From NCBI GenBank assembly GCA_016271365.2, contig CM057455.1, positions 1,561,132,501-1,561,196,500 of the forward strand: 64,000 nucleotides of DNA, given 5' to 3'. Source of the stretch: Neoceratodus forsteri. Lineage: Eukaryota; Chordata; Ceratodontiformes; Ceratodontidae. The notes under the pieces were generated by a model. That model saw nothing but the letters and a program-made list of their open reading frames with translations. It had not been told where the DNA came from and ran no database searches. This document shows positions 10,560-21,180 of the stretch, piece after piece. Each line of letters begins with the position of its first letter. The stretch's first letter is position 1. The translations under genes were made by a program, and so were the position numbers.

Positions 10560-11900
10560 CCTCTCACTCTCTGCCAAGTATCCCTCCCACCTCCCATTGC
10601 TTCCATCTTCTTAATTTTCTGACACCTGGGTGCCCAATCCGTGGTTCCAGCAAGTACCGTCCACCCCACCTGTTTTCACTGTGTGACACCATGAAAACCA
10701 ACTCCATCATGCCACCAAACATAACAGTGGCACTGGGGTGCCCAATTCCCAGTGTCAGTACCTGAAATAAAGAAAACCATCCTTCGTAGTAATTTTTTAT
10801 TTTTATACACACTGTAAAAAAGAAAACCCACTAACAATGTCTGCTGTGGTTCCCGGCATACCGCCAGCAATAACCTCCCCCCACTCAACCCTCTCACTCA
10901 GCACCCACCACCCCAAACCCCCTCACCACTTACTTTTAATTTTTTTACACTGGGGTGCTGTACCCCCCAACCCTCACATTTTCACTGTACAACACCCGGA
11001 AACCAACCCCTGTGCCACCAAAAGTAACACCGATGCTGGGGTGGCCAATCCACTGTGTCAGTACCTGAAATAAAGAAAAACATCCCTTGTAGCCTTTTCT
11101 TTAATTTTTATGCACTCTGTAAAAAGGAAAACTATTTATTGATGTCTGCTGCGGTCACCAGCATACCATGGCTATTATCCTCCCCCCACCCAACCCTCCT
11201 ACTCAGCACCCACTATTCCACACTGCCCAAACCTTACTTTTACTTTTCTGACACCAGGGTGCCCAATCCCCAGTGCTGACTAGTACCTCCACTGTGCCTA
11301 TTTTACCTGTGTGATTCCAGGGAGCCCACCCTTGGTGCCTCCAAATGTAACACCAACACTGAGGTGTCCAGTCCCCAGTGTCAGTACCTGAAATAAAGAA
11401 AACCATCCCTCATAGTCTTTTTCTTATTTTTATACACCCTGTAAAAGAGAAAACTATTCAGCAATGCCTGTTGCAGCCAACATATCACCACTATTACCCT
11501 CCCCCACCCAACCTTCTCACTCAGAACCCACCACCTCAAACCCCCTCAACCCTTACTTTTAATTTTCAGACACTGGGTGACCAATCCGTAGTGTCAGCTA
11601 GTACTCCCCCACCCTTTTCATTTTCACTGTGTGACAACGGAGAGGCCATCCCAGTGCTGCCAAAAGTAACACCAACACTGGGGTGCCAAAACCATTGTGT
11701 TGGTACCTAAAATAAAGAAAACCATCCCTTGTAGTCTTTTTTATTTTTATACATCCTGTAAAAAGGAAAACCATCCATCAATGACTGTTGCCACTGTTGA
11801 CACACTGCCGCCGTTACCCTTCCCCACTCGGCCCTCCCACTCAGCACTCACCACCCCACACCTCTTACTTACCTACTGGAGGTCCAACACTGCAAGTAGC
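10560..11900. repeat. Tandem satellite, ~303-323 bp units, about four copies
   Basis: The unit marker CCTGAAATAAAGAAAA(C/A)C recurs at 10761, 11064 and 11387, with the variant CCTAAAATAAAGAAAACC at 11706. Spacings are 303, 323 and 319 bp. Each unit then carries TTTTTATACA(C/T)(A/C)CTGTAAAA, a block rich in CCCAC/ACCCTC, and a GGGTGCCCAATCC-like block. Units have diverged by substitutions and small indels. The block reads as non-coding satellite, although short open frames run through it in register with the repeat. Confidence 0.8.
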
Positions 11901-12059
11901 TGTAGTACTAGTTGTCTTTATCTGTTTTTTGGGCCCATCCCTGGAAGCACAGGGTACCATTACAAAAATAATAAAATACATAAATACTGAATATTCTCAA
12001 CTCTATTCAATACAGTTAAAACATACATAAATAAATATTTAAATGTTTATAGCTGATAT

Positions 12060-12330
12060 ACTCATTTAATCCCTAAACACTTACATAAACAGAGAAGTTT
12101 TCAGACCCCATTTAATGGCCTCCACTGAGGGGGCCTCCCTCAAAGTCCTAGGCAAAGAATTCCATAGGACCAGGGCTTCCACCTCAAATGCCTGGTCCCC
12201 AGATGATTTTAATCTTGCCCTAGGGACTACCAGGAGGCCTTTCTCAGTAGAGAGGAGATGGCTACTAGGAATGTGAGGAAGAAGGAGCTCTGACAGGTAA
12301 TCCTTTCTGGACCGGAAGCACGTCTTCACT
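12060..12330 (-). mobile_element. L2/Rex-like LINE, extreme C-terminus of ORF2
   Basis: The minus-strand frame 12329-12081 reads LLVVPRARLKSSGDQAFEVE and then LWNSLPRTLREAPSVEAIKW, ending LKTSLFM. The pattern PR.RLK..GD.AF....LWNSLP..LR....V..FK..LKT.LF is the conserved C-terminal tail found in L2- and Rex-type vertebrate LINEs. Only this tail is present. It lies between the two satellite arrays. Confidence 0.6.
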
Positions 12331-12339
12331 CTTCAATGC

Positions 12340-13740
12340 CGGACCAGGAACTCGGGAAATCAGGTATGTGGTTCAATGTATTTCAATGGTTTTTGGACTT
12401 GTCTTCATAACTTGGTCACTTTTAAGCATTTTCCCTCCAAAGTTTCAACATGGTCTTTTTGGGGCCATACCTTATGAAGAGGGGCAGTGAAATTATGCAA
12501 CTGTGTCCTGAAAAGTTATTTTGCAGTCGCTGCACAAAATCACCTTTTGGGTAGGATTTGAAAACGTTCTCTACCCTTATTCATGTGGTGAGGTCATAAG
12601 AAGGCTATGTTGAAAATGTGGGGTAAAAGTATTTAAAAACAACAAAGTTATGAGCCTACATTGATATTTTTCAACACACATTAATAACTTTGGTAATTTT
12701 TAATATTTGTCCCCAAATTTTCACACCACCTCATGAACGTGATTGGTGCCATTTTTCAAATCCTGGCCAAAATGTGATTTCACACTTATTTTTTTATTTA
12801 TTTTATTTTATTTATTGATAGCTAGGAATTATAAATGCCTTTGAACCAGGGGTTCTTTTACAAAGGTTCTGCATCATAATAAGGCAGGTACAAGAATACT
12901 TAGGGTACAAATCAATGTTTACAGTGTAATATGATTCCAGTACAGAAACAAGGTTACAAAAGGAAAATACATGAGGAAGGCATGAGGATGCTGCATGTAC
13001 AACATCAGTCACAGACAGAGAACTGCCTTAGTCAGTAAAAGTGCTTAAATATCATAAAGAGCTCAAGTAGTTAAAAAAGAGGGGGGAGCGGGGACAGGAG
13101 AACGGAGGATGAAGAGGTGATGCAGTTGTGGGAGGAGAGGGAAAAAATAGAAAAGGGGTGAAGGGTGTGGTACAAAATCACCTTTTGGGAAGGATTTGAA
13201 AACTTTCTCTGCCCTTGTTCATGAGGTGGGGTCATAAGAAGGCTATGTTGAAAATGTGGGGTAAAAATATTAAAAAACAGCACAGTTATGAGTGTACATT
13301 GAAATGTTTCAATGCACACTCATAACTGGTCATTTTCAATATTTTGACACCTAATTTTCAACATATGCATTTTTTCACACCACCTCATGAACATGACAGC
13401 TGTCATTTTTCAGATCCTATCCAAAATGTGTTTTCACACTCGTGCCACAAAATGACATCTCAGCAACTATTTTGCACAGCACCTGTCTTGTTCAGAAGGA
13501 GTGCTCATAAAATACTATGTTGAAAATATTGGATCAAAATGTGAAGAAATAATTAAGTCATGAAGAAACTTTGAATTTTCCATCGTTTACTCGTAACTTT
13601 TTTTTTGCAGATGTTGGCCCTTAATGTTCAGCATATCCCTAGTGTTACTCCACCTCCTGAACAAGACAGGTATCATTTTTCAAATCCTCTTTGAAACTTG
13701 GTTTTATGGTCACACTGCAAAATCACCTTTCAGATAAAAT
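12340..13740. repeat. AT-rich ~300 bp satellite array, interrupted
   Basis: Successive units share CAAAATCACCTTTTGGG, GGCTATGTTGAAAATGTGGG, then CACACCACCTCATGAAC and a CAAATCCT(G/A)...AAAATGTG block. Clear units run at about 12535-12790 and 13172-13440, with a more diverged third to 13740. The same family forms the array at 26280-27250. A LINE-tail-like insertion separates units 1 and 2. Confidence 0.7.
12788..13165 (-). mobile_element. Insertion with poly(TTTA) tail inside the satellite array
   Basis: The satellite unit breaks after TTTCACAC at 12787 and resumes at about 13170. The inserted segment starts on the plus strand with TTATTTTTTTATTTATTTTA, the reverse complement of an (AAAT)n tail. 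This points to a minus-strand LINE or SINE 3' end. No coding motif is recognised in the body. Confidence 0.45.
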
Positions 13741-13789
13741 TAAAAAAATTCCATCTTTTTTTTTTTTTCAATTATTTGTTTTTATGCCT

Positions 13790-14269
13790 CTTTCTATGCT
13801 GCAGCTGTGCCACTCCCTCAAGGTCCTCCAATGTACCTCTGGCTAGGCCTACTACTGTACTATCCTCTGGTATTCTGCCTCAGTGCTGCCTTGGATTGCT
13901 CCCTGGTGAGGAAGGGAGAGCACCCCCCCTTTTTACTCCCCCACCTGCATGAACTTCCATTAGGTGGTGGCCATGGGTTTTCGGGTACGGCCCTTTGTTA
14001 CAATACTGGAGGCTGTAATTGGGCCAGCTGCAGGGCCTTTTCATCATTTCTCCCATCCCTGAGGATGTTGGCATGAATGGAGGTCCACAGAGAATGTGTA
14101 CACAAGGCCTGCTGCTGCTCCAGATCTCGGCCAATGTCCTCCCCTCCCACACTACCCCTGAGCTGCACTGCCACCTGTGATCATCTAGGCGACAGTATTG
14201 CTGTGGGGCAGTGACTCTCCTTTCCCAGAGGAGGAGAGGGTCCACTGGGTTGCCCAATCCTACTCCCCC
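13790..14269 (-). other. Possible SINE body or composite sequence
   Basis: GC-richer sequence adjoining a tRNA-like head at 14270-14350. The same kind of arrangement (GC-rich body next to a tRNA-like head) lies within the solo LTR at 37310-37860. I see only loose similarity between the bodies. Open frames here (such as 14257-13880) have no recognisable motif. Confidence 0.3.
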
Positions 14270-14352
14270 AATTGGTTCAGGAAGCCCAAGCTCATTCCTG
14301 AACCCAGGTTGCCAGCGTTCAAGGTGGTAGTGTTACTGTTGCACCGATGGGC
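14270..14352 (-). mobile_element. tRNA-derived SINE head (copy 1)
   Basis: On the minus strand this reads as an A-box-like TGGCCCATCGG, then a long spacer, then a B-box-like GGGTTCAGGAATGAGC. The spacing suits a class II tRNA with a long variable arm (Leu/Ser type). A related copy is at 37765-37856. The boxes are degenerate, so a functional tRNA is excluded. Confidence 0.4.
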
Positions 14353-14880
14353 CAGCAATTCCGCCTGTCTTGATCATAATGTCAGCTTGTAAAAAGACTG
14401 TTGGAAATTTGGAGTCAAAATGTGGGAAGTCACTGAAGATTAGATATTACCTTTCAGCTGGCCTATCCTGTGCAAATATAATCTAAAAATGTGTAAAAGC
14501 AGGACACCACTGAAAATTAGAAATTGCATTTCACCTGGTCTATCCTGTGTAAATATACAGTAAAAATGGATACAAGCAAGACCTGGTACAACACCAATGC
14601 AAGCAGCAAACATTTGATATTGACAAATTCTTGTTTCTGTTGTGGTGGTGTTACTCTTAAGGTATACAGATCTAGCAATGGGCAGAGCAGAGCGTTTTTA
14701 CCGCCTTCCTGTGTATGAGAATAGCAAAAGATTTCAGGCAGATAAAGAAAGTCACTGTGGCTCAAGCAAAGAAGCAAACAGTCCACTTAGATTGCAGATC
14801 AGCTCTAACATTGTTCAGCACAAACAAACCGTGGCTCTGTTGCAGGATTACAATGGGGTTCACCTTTATTACCTTGTTAC
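14353..14880. other. Unrecognised region, tail of the satellite block
   Basis: At about 14593-14640 the sequence (CAAACATTTGATATTGACAA and onward) resembles the end of the second satellite block at 27270-27310 (CAACATTCAGCATTGACAAA). A duplicated TAG/CACTGAAAATTAGA(A)ATT...TATCCTGTG(C/T)AAATATA pair lies at 14430-14565. Nothing else is recognised. Confidence 0.35.
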
Positions 14881-14995
14881 AAAATGTTAAAAACAGCAAT
14901 GTGCCGGACACTCCCCACAAAGTTTTTGCACTCTGATGTTTGTCAAGGCATTCTGTATGGGGGAGTACTTGGATGCATTGCTGTTTTTAACATTT
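14881..14995. repeat. Palindrome with perfect 20 bp arms
   Basis: AAATGTTAAAAACAGCAATG at 14882-14901 has its exact complement at 14976-14995. Pairing continues imperfectly inward (ACTCCCC against GGGGAGT). The spacer is about 60 bases. It may be a small inverted-repeat element or an end of the composite block that precedes it. Confidence 0.7.
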
Positions 14996-15305
14996 ACTAA
15001 TAAAGGGGAATCCTGTTGTAATGCTGCAGCGAAGCTGTGGTTTGTTCGTTCTGGACCCTGTTGGAGTTGAGCTGCAATCTTTAAGTGGAAAGTTTATGAA
15101 AATGCAACTAACAGTGCAGCAGTGCCCATTCCATTTGGAGGGTAACAGTGAAAGTAGGTGTTCAAGTCACGGTAAAGGTAACAGTAAAGTGACTGGTGAA
15201 CATGATACCCTTCAAAGCTGTGTACCACCAGAGACAGCAGTAAAACATAATCAGCTTGACTCTAACTCCCATAATGGACCTTTGGTTTGTAAGGGATCTT
15301 ATTAA
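14996..15305. other. Open frame of unknown nature
   Basis: A 94-codon plus-strand frame (15021-15305) is Ser/Gly/His-rich with no recognised motif. It ends at the edge of the next palindrome. Probably chance or an old transposon remnant. Confidence 0.2.
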
Positions 15306-15447
15306 GCAATAACAACTGAGAGAAACTGATAATTTCTGAGGAATTAATGACCGGTTGGGGGAACTGGTGGCCTGAGACAGCCAAGGGACACTTCAATCCA
15401 GCCGGTTGTTAATCCAAAGAAATAATCAGCTTTCAGGTTGTTATTGC
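15306..15447. repeat. Palindrome related to the Crypton-edge palindrome
   Basis: The arms begin GCAATAACAAC at 15306 and end GTTGTTATTGC at 15447, about 50 bases each. They share blocks such as TGAT(A/T)ATTTCT and ACCGG(T/C)TGG. Directly after the right arm comes CTTATAAGTCTAA at 15449-15461. The outer octamer GCAATAAC and the following CTTATAA are the same as at 259-416, while the inner arm sequences differ. Confidence 0.75.
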
Positions 15448-15577
15448 ACTTATAAGTCTAATCACAATAACAGCTTCTGATTTTATAGTTAGATGTGCTT
15501 ATTTTTTCTGCTTTTAGTGGTGTGTTGCGAGCTGTGTGGCACAAGTATGTTGACGCTGCATACCATACAGCATTAGT

Positions 15578-15613
15578 TTGCAGCTGGATCAGTCATTTCT
15601 AAGATCTTAATGA
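15578..15613. repeat. Hairpin with perfect 11 bp arms
   Basis: GATCAGTCATT and its exact complement AATGACTGATC flank a loop of about 11 bases that contains AGATCT. It lies between the preceding palindrome and a CR1 copy. A partial direct repeat of ACTTATAA(T)GTCTAA (15448 and 15670) brackets this stretch. Confidence 0.65.
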
Positions 15614-15689
15614 CTGATCTAGTAGCCAATCAGGAGCCTCACTAGGCTCATGAATATTTAATTAAACTTATAATGTCTAACATGATTTA

Positions 15690-16118
15690 ACATGAACACC
15701 CTGGAACAGAGGAGGGAGAGGGGAGATATGATACAGACCTTTAAATACCTTATGGGGGGTGTAGTTAAGGTACAGGAAGGAGTATTTGTCAGAAGAAAAG
15801 GTACTCAAGAACACGGGGACATGCTATGAAGCTGGAGGGGTAGAATCAGGAAAGATGTGAGGACACACTTCTTCACAGAAAGAGTGGTGGATTCCTGGAA
15901 AAGCCTTCAAGTGGAGGTGGTGAGGGCAAAAACAGTGGTGGGGTTCAACAATGCTGGCATAAGCACAAAGGAGTCATGGTGGAAAGGAAAGGGGGAGGGA
16001 GAAAGAGCTGTAGCTTGAGCATGGTCTGATATAATAGTATAGGTAGGGAGAAATGGGCAGACTGGATGGGCCAAGTGGTCCTTATCTGCCATCAGATTTT
16101 ATGTTTCTATGTAATAAT
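15690..16118 (+). mobile_element. CR1 LINE, 5'-truncated 3' end (CR1-C)
   Basis: Starts in the end of ORF2 (GAGGAGGGAGAGGGGAGATA, matching the RRERGDMIETFKYL region of other copies). It continues through the CR1 3' UTR (GTGGATTCCTGGAA, GGTGGTGAGGGCAAAAACAG) and ends in the family signature GGGCCAAGTGGTCCTTATCT and TTTTATGTTTCTATGT. Orientation is plus. Confidence 0.75.
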
Positions 16119-17405
16119 GCCCCTGTACATGTGTTTGGTGCCCTTGGCCCCCATTTGTCTAGACCTGTTGTGGCACAGTGAGTAAGAGATTCCAAGTGTT
16201 CTGGGTGTAAGCAGGGCTCTCCCTGGATGAGAGATGCCACCATATATCTCTAGACACGGGGGGTGGGGGGAACATACAGGCCTTACATTAGTAAAGTCAC
16301 AGTACATTGACACCTGCATGGATGAAGGGCTCTTGTCACAGTCTCTGTCAGTGATATCTTGCAGGATATTTCTGGAACGCAGTGTAATCTAAAGACAATT
16401 ACTCCAGTTTTTCACACAGCAAATTGTGTCATCTTTAGCACAGAATGCTTAATCTTAGTGGGCTCTGGACAGCATTGTAAATGATGCTACAGGTGATAAT
16501 GTTTCTGAATAGTAGCTAGAGCCGGTATTGATTGAACGCATTATATAATCATTTCATTTATCCCAGGTAACGGAGTTATTTTTAAGTAATGTAAGTCTTG
16601 CTGTCTCTATTCAGCATTTGAGACTATCTGTAATTCTCCTGGGACATGGAGATGCACGAAATTCATAGACCAGGTACTCATTGTTCAAATATCTTGCAGA
16701 GGTAATAAATTCATCTTTAATAGCTGAGTGCATTGTGCACTATTAGGGAAACAGGCCAGGGGCAATGTGAAGTGCACCGAGCAGTAGGCCAACTCCATGG
16801 TGCAGAAGCACTTAGATGGTGCCCTGCAGAGCATAATTTTTGATCCTTATATTGGGTCAGTTAAAATATTTGTTTTTCACAGAACTCTAGCTGTAACTTA
16901 AGTGCCTCAGACTATAAGAGGTATATTTATGACACAGGGAGAATATCAACCACACAGTCAGTTGAATGCATGTAATTGCTAGGCATCAACCATACATCTG
17001 GTCTCCAGCTGATGAAGGCCTTTTTTCTGTGGAGGCTGTGGTTATAAAAACTGGCTGGAAACTGGATTTCTCAAATTCAGATCAGTTTTCTGTCAATCTT
17101 GGAATCCACACTTATTTTTGTTTAACCAGATTCCATTTTGCACATGAGTTAAGAGAACAACATTGGGTAACACATTTCAGTCTAAAACATTTGTTGTTAA
17201 ATATTTTATTGTGTTTTTTAAAGAAACAGTACATCAAGACCATACAAACCCAAAGTGTCTGCAGTTGTGGTAGAGGTATGTTACATTGCAATTTGCTCCC
17301 CTCTTGCTTGCAGTTTGATAGATGCAATGGTGTAATACATCTTGTTTTTGCAAAAAAATATCTTTTTATTAAGAGAAGTTGCCATTTGTACAAAATAAGC
17401 TTTTT

Positions 17406-17406
<1 letters not shown>
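16119..17406. other. Unrecognised region
   Basis: No element is identified. A long plus-strand frame (16966-17751, 261 codons) runs across AT-rich sequence and a CTGT microsatellite, antisense to the L1 fragment that starts near 17560. I regard it as a chance frame. Confidence 0.35.

Positions 17407-17442
<36 letters not shown>
17407..17442. repeat. (CTGT)n/(CTAT)n microsatellite
   Basis: About 36 bases of CTGT repeats grading into CTAT repeats. Confidence 0.9.
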
Positions 17443-18127
17443 ATCATGTACAATATTAGTAGAGGCATAATCATTATGACATGTCAGGTAAATATACAAC
17501 ATTATTATTCCATAGTTACTGCAATTAAGAACAATAATAATTTAAGGAGTGTCTCTGTAGTTCACTCCCATATATCCCTTTTGTATTTGTCCCAACATTT
17601 GATACCTGATGAAAAAATGGTCTCTGTCCTACAAGACTGTAATAAAAAGCTGATTTCATTTGTTGTGGGGAATCTTTTTTGTACTGTCTGTTTCTTCCAA
17701 TATTTAAGAATTGTAATTTTTAAAGCTAAGTTCAATTTGACAACGCAGTAATCCCCTTTATTGTAATACCTGCTGGAGAATTGTTCTAAGATCACCTTTT
17801 CAAAGTTCATGTCAGAACTGTCTATTCCCAGCATTTGCAGTACATGAAAAGTTTCTGACATGGGGTCATGTCACCTAAAACAAAAACCGCATGGCAATCA
17901 ATGCTGCAAGCAAAAGGGCATGCACTGAAAAAAGGCTGGTAACAACACCGACTACAACACAAACAGTGCACATCACAGCAAACAATGTGGTTTCTAGTTT
18001 AGCCCCCTGCAGCCCCCAACATGGAGGGCTTCGTCCCTACACTCCCCACAATTTAAATAACAAACTCCAAGGGAGGGGGCCTCAGGGATGGGGAGAAATT
18101 TGGGAGGGGGAAAATTTCATTTTTAAA

Positions 18128-18246
18128 TAAAAAAAAATACAAAAAGTAGTAGCACTCAGAGACCTGGGGGGAACTGAACCACGGTCTCAGATCTCTGATC
18201 CTGCCATGTGCTGGTGCCTTGGCCACTCTGCCACAGGAGCAACTCG
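18128..18246 (-). mobile_element. tRNA-derived SINE head (class II tRNA-like)
   Basis: On the minus strand an A-box-like TGGCAGAGTGGCC near 18234 is followed about 60 bases later by a B-box-like GTGGTTCAGTTCC near 18172. This distance fits a Ser/Leu-type tRNA with a long variable arm. The segment ends in an A/T-rich tract (rich in A on the plus strand at 18120-18140). Decayed boxes and a missing acceptor stem exclude a functional tRNA gene. Confidence 0.45.
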
Positions 18247-18294
18247 ACCAGGCACCCAGCACACAGGAACTTGATCTCTCCATAGTAAAAGCAT

Positions 18295-18347
18295 ACAGCG
18301 ACAGGGGTAGTGGTAATTCTCTACCACTGTTATACCCCTATCACTGT
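18295..18347. repeat. 53 bp palindrome
   Basis: ACAGCGACAGGGGTA pairs with TACCCCTATCACTGT, and inside it GTGGTA pairs with TACCAC. The hairpin is nearly complete with a very small loop around AATTCTC. Confidence 0.7.
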
Positions 18348-19099
18348 AAATCCAGGCATGCTCTGCACAGCACGATTAATGCCGTGCTATCTTTCTTGCA
18401 CTGTATTGACCCAGTACCAATTTTCCTCCCACCACGCATTGAGCATAGTGCAGTCCCAAAATGTATAGTACATATCTGCATTAGATTTATGACAGTGCCC
18501 ACATCTTGAATTATATTTTACATTCATGTTAAATAATTTTAAGATCATACAGCAGGCTGTGTTTATGGTTTTAAATTGTTTCATTCTGTCCCTTGATTCT
18601 TTATACCCATTAATGGACTGTGTAATACTGTTCCACTGCACATCCTGCAGAACTTTTTTGCAATCTTTGGACCATTTTTCTCTTGTTTTTAAGTAGCACT
18701 TGTCAGACTTGCCTTATGTCTTATTCATTATCCAAGGAATTAAGCCTTTCTTTTTTGCAGTTTCATATGGAGTTCATTCTCTATTTTGTTCGTACTGGGC
18801 GCCCTTTCCCATCTGCAGAAGTCCTTTTCCTACAGACACTCTTTAACTGTATACAGTATATCTGAAGTGCTCCTTTTGGTCTAGTAAGTGTTGGATTTTG
18901 CCTACGTTCCATTCTAAAAAAACGTTTCCTATCACTCAGATCACTCCATAATGACATAACACATCTAATAAAACAAAGCAGGCTAACAAAGAACAAACTA
19001 AACAACCTGCTCTGCTGCAATGCCTATTTATGTGAACTGAGTGGGAGTAATGCCTGCACTTCAGATGCTGTTCTGCTACTGATGAGGCTCAGGAAGATG

Positions 19100-21180
19100 T
19101 ATTAATCTATTGTTAAATATATAGGAGGCACTAAAGAACCTTCAGTGTTCTTCCTATGGAGGAGTTCTTGGGTAAAGAAGATATATGAGCTGCATTTCTG
19201 GTAGAAGATCAGCACAGTGCTGGATGTAAGGTTGGAAAGGTGCTCATACTTGGATAAGGTCGATGGAGTCATGATCTATTCCTGTACCACAGGGATTTCA
19301 AGGGATCTCCATCTACAGATAATCAACCATTTGGCTTCCACCCCTGCTGCTATCAGCCATATATAATGGAGAGGAGATGTGAAGAGTAGACCCATGGTGT
19401 TCCCCAGGATGATGACTAAGCTATCCATCAGGACAGCGTTGAACAGTATGCCTGGCAAAAAGAGTGGATAGCCTTCCAGAAGCCCTGCAGTCTGGGGAGT
19501 GTCAGAATATGTGCACCTGCCTTCCCCTGTGGTTTCCACAATACCAGTGGTTGTCTGTACCCATTAGACCTAAGGATTTTAAGACCTGTGACACCCTGTG
19601 CCATCTGTGCATGACAGTTTTGGATTAGCCTGGACCACATAGTCTGGCAGGCAGAGGGAGCCCTATGCCAACAAAGTCATTAATACTTGCCCATCTCTGT
19701 TTCCAAGGCTGTCTGATCTTTCTGGGTTGCAGAGGGGAGGGAGTAATGGACCTTCTTATAAAGGATACCTGCCCTGCTATTGGAGTGTGTTCCCCATTTG
19801 GTGAGTTTCAGAATGTTTGAATATGTGGGAGGGTTCAGATGGTCGACATGTGGGGCTTTTGAAGGTTGTGTATCAGTATTTCCAAAAATCACTGTTGGGG
19901 ATCCCAAAACAAGTTTGATACTTGGTCAAGGAGTCTATGTGTTTCTGGTCTCCTGTCAACAGGTCCTCCACCCAGGAAATCCCTTGCAAATGCCATGTCT
20001 TCCCATACAGCATCTCCTAGCAGGGTAGATACTCAGGAAGGGATGGATAGGATGCAAAGTGATCTGAAGAAACTAGAGGAATGGTCTAGGGTGTGGCAGG
20101 TGGGTTTCAGTGCCAAAAAGTGCAAAGTCATGCACCTGGGCCAGGGAAACCCTGGGCTGTGTATAAGATGTGTGTGTGTGTGGGGGGGGGCAGTACTTAT
20201 AGTCACCATGTAAGAAAGTGACCTTGAGGTAATCATATCTGATGATCTCAAGGTGGCAGGGCATTGTAACAAAGCAGTAGACAAGGCTAATGGGATGCTG
20301 GGATGCATATGGATAGAGATTTCTAGCAGGAGAAGAGAGGTGATGTTGCCACTGTATTGCTCACTTGTGGGACCCCACCTAGAGTACTATGTCCCATTCT
20401 TGAGGCCACACCACAAGGGCATTGACAGAATGGAGGTGATCTGGAGAAGGGCTACCAAAATGGTGCGGGGATTGCACAAGAAACCATATGAGAAGAGGCA
20501 GTGGGAGCTCAACATGTATTTCCTGGAGGAGAGAAGAGTATGAGGGAACATGATTGAGACCTATAAGCACCTCACAGGGGTGAACAAGGTGTAGGTAGGG
20601 AATCTCTTTCAGAGGGGGTGGATCACTCAAATATGGGTGCATGCTATGAAGCTTAAGGGTGGAAGTTTAAGATGGATGTGAGGAAATATTTCATCACAGA
20701 AAGGGTGGTGGATTCCTGGAACAGCATGCCAAAAAGGTGGTTGGTGCTACAACAGTGTGGAGCTTCAAGCATGCATGGGATAGGCACATGGGCATAGAAA
20801 GTAGTGGAAAGGGAGGAGGGAGGGAGGGACGCTGGTGACCAAATAGGGTCCAGGGTGTAATAATAGGCAGGAAAAAATAGGGTAGACTAGATGGTCCTAC
20901 CAGTCCTCATCTGCAACAAATTCTGTTTCTGTGTTTCTATAGGGTTATACCATAATGGAGCCCAGTGAATGAGGGTGAGGTTTATGTGGACCAACTTTTG
21001 CAGAGATCGCCAACCCTACACTGTCGCTGAGAAAACAGGGCAACTCTGCAGAGCTATTGGTAGAGGGAAGTATAGATAGACTCCAGGGTTCCCAGCATCT
21101 GTGAGTTCATCTTCTATGTGGACCCATTGTGGGAAGACCTTGATTCTAGGTCACAGGATTAGCCACTGAATGATTTACCA
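19100..21180 (-). mobile_element. L1/Tx1-like LINE, ORF2 fragment (L1-3), split by CR1-D
   Basis: Minus-strand frames give L1/Tx1-like ORF2 wording. At 21100-20950 there is WVHIEDELTDAGNPG and a downstream CPVF...W...LVHINLT block. At 19900-19680 YKKVHYSLPSA and LETEMGKY occur. At 19640-19430 the text resembles the region before the zinc knuckle and the HIF...CP block (NHRGRQVHIF). The piece is heavily decayed. A plus-strand CR1 copy sits inside it at about 20020-20945, so the L1 is older than that CR1. Confidence 0.5.
20020..20945 (+). mobile_element. CR1 LINE, 5'-truncated (CR1-D)
   Basis: Starts in the RT thumb: a frame from 20027 reads RMQSDLKKLEEWSRVWQVGF and AKKCKVMHLG. It continues with LEYYVPFLRPH and RRATKMVRGLHKKPYEKRQ at about 20380-20500. 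The 3' UTR (AAGGGTGGTGGATTCCTGGA) ends near 20945 at CTGTTTCTGTGTTTCTATAG. A TGTGTGTGTGTGGGGGG run at 20167-20190 breaks the frame. Confidence 0.75.

Larger units (their letters stand above)
17865..18385. mobile_element. Insertion in L1-2 with hairpin and SINE
   Basis: L1 ORF2 similarity stops near 18385 and resumes near 17862. The inserted ~520 bp carries a class II tRNA-like head (18128-18246), the palindrome 18295-18347 and, near its right edge, a short hairpin AGCACG/CGTGCT at 18369-18388. No transposase is visible. It may be a SINE nested in or next to a small DNA element. Confidence 0.4.
17560..19020 (-). mobile_element. L1/Tx1-like LINE, ORF2 C-terminal region (L1-2), interrupted
   Basis: The minus strand reads the zinc-knuckle region at about 18510-18420 (SRCGHCHKSNADMYYTFWDC, the CxxC...HxxxC-like signature of L1/Tx1 ORF2). 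The C-terminal tail is at 17760-17570 (LNLALKITILKYWKKQT, then CWDKYKRDIWE), comparable to the tail at 2830-2985. Upstream ORF2 sequence is traceable to about 19020 in shifting frames (such as GKGLLQMGKG). Between 17865 and 18385 lies an insertion with a tRNA-like SINE and a palindrome. Stops and frameshifts are frequent. Confidence 0.6.

Noticed and set aside
10560..11900. CRISPR-like or coding interpretation of the repeated open frames
   Set aside because: Units of 303-323 bp repeat as whole diverged blocks with no constant repeat plus variable spacer. The short frames merely follow the satellite register.
16966..17751. 261-codon plus-strand open frame
   Set aside because: It runs through an AT-rich stretch and a CTGT microsatellite and is antisense to an L1 ORF2 remnant. 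Composition is unlike a protein and no motif is present.
18128..18246. Functional tRNA gene
   Set aside because: A/B-box-like motifs only; acceptor and anticodon stems do not pair and an A/T-rich tail follows. A SINE head explains it.
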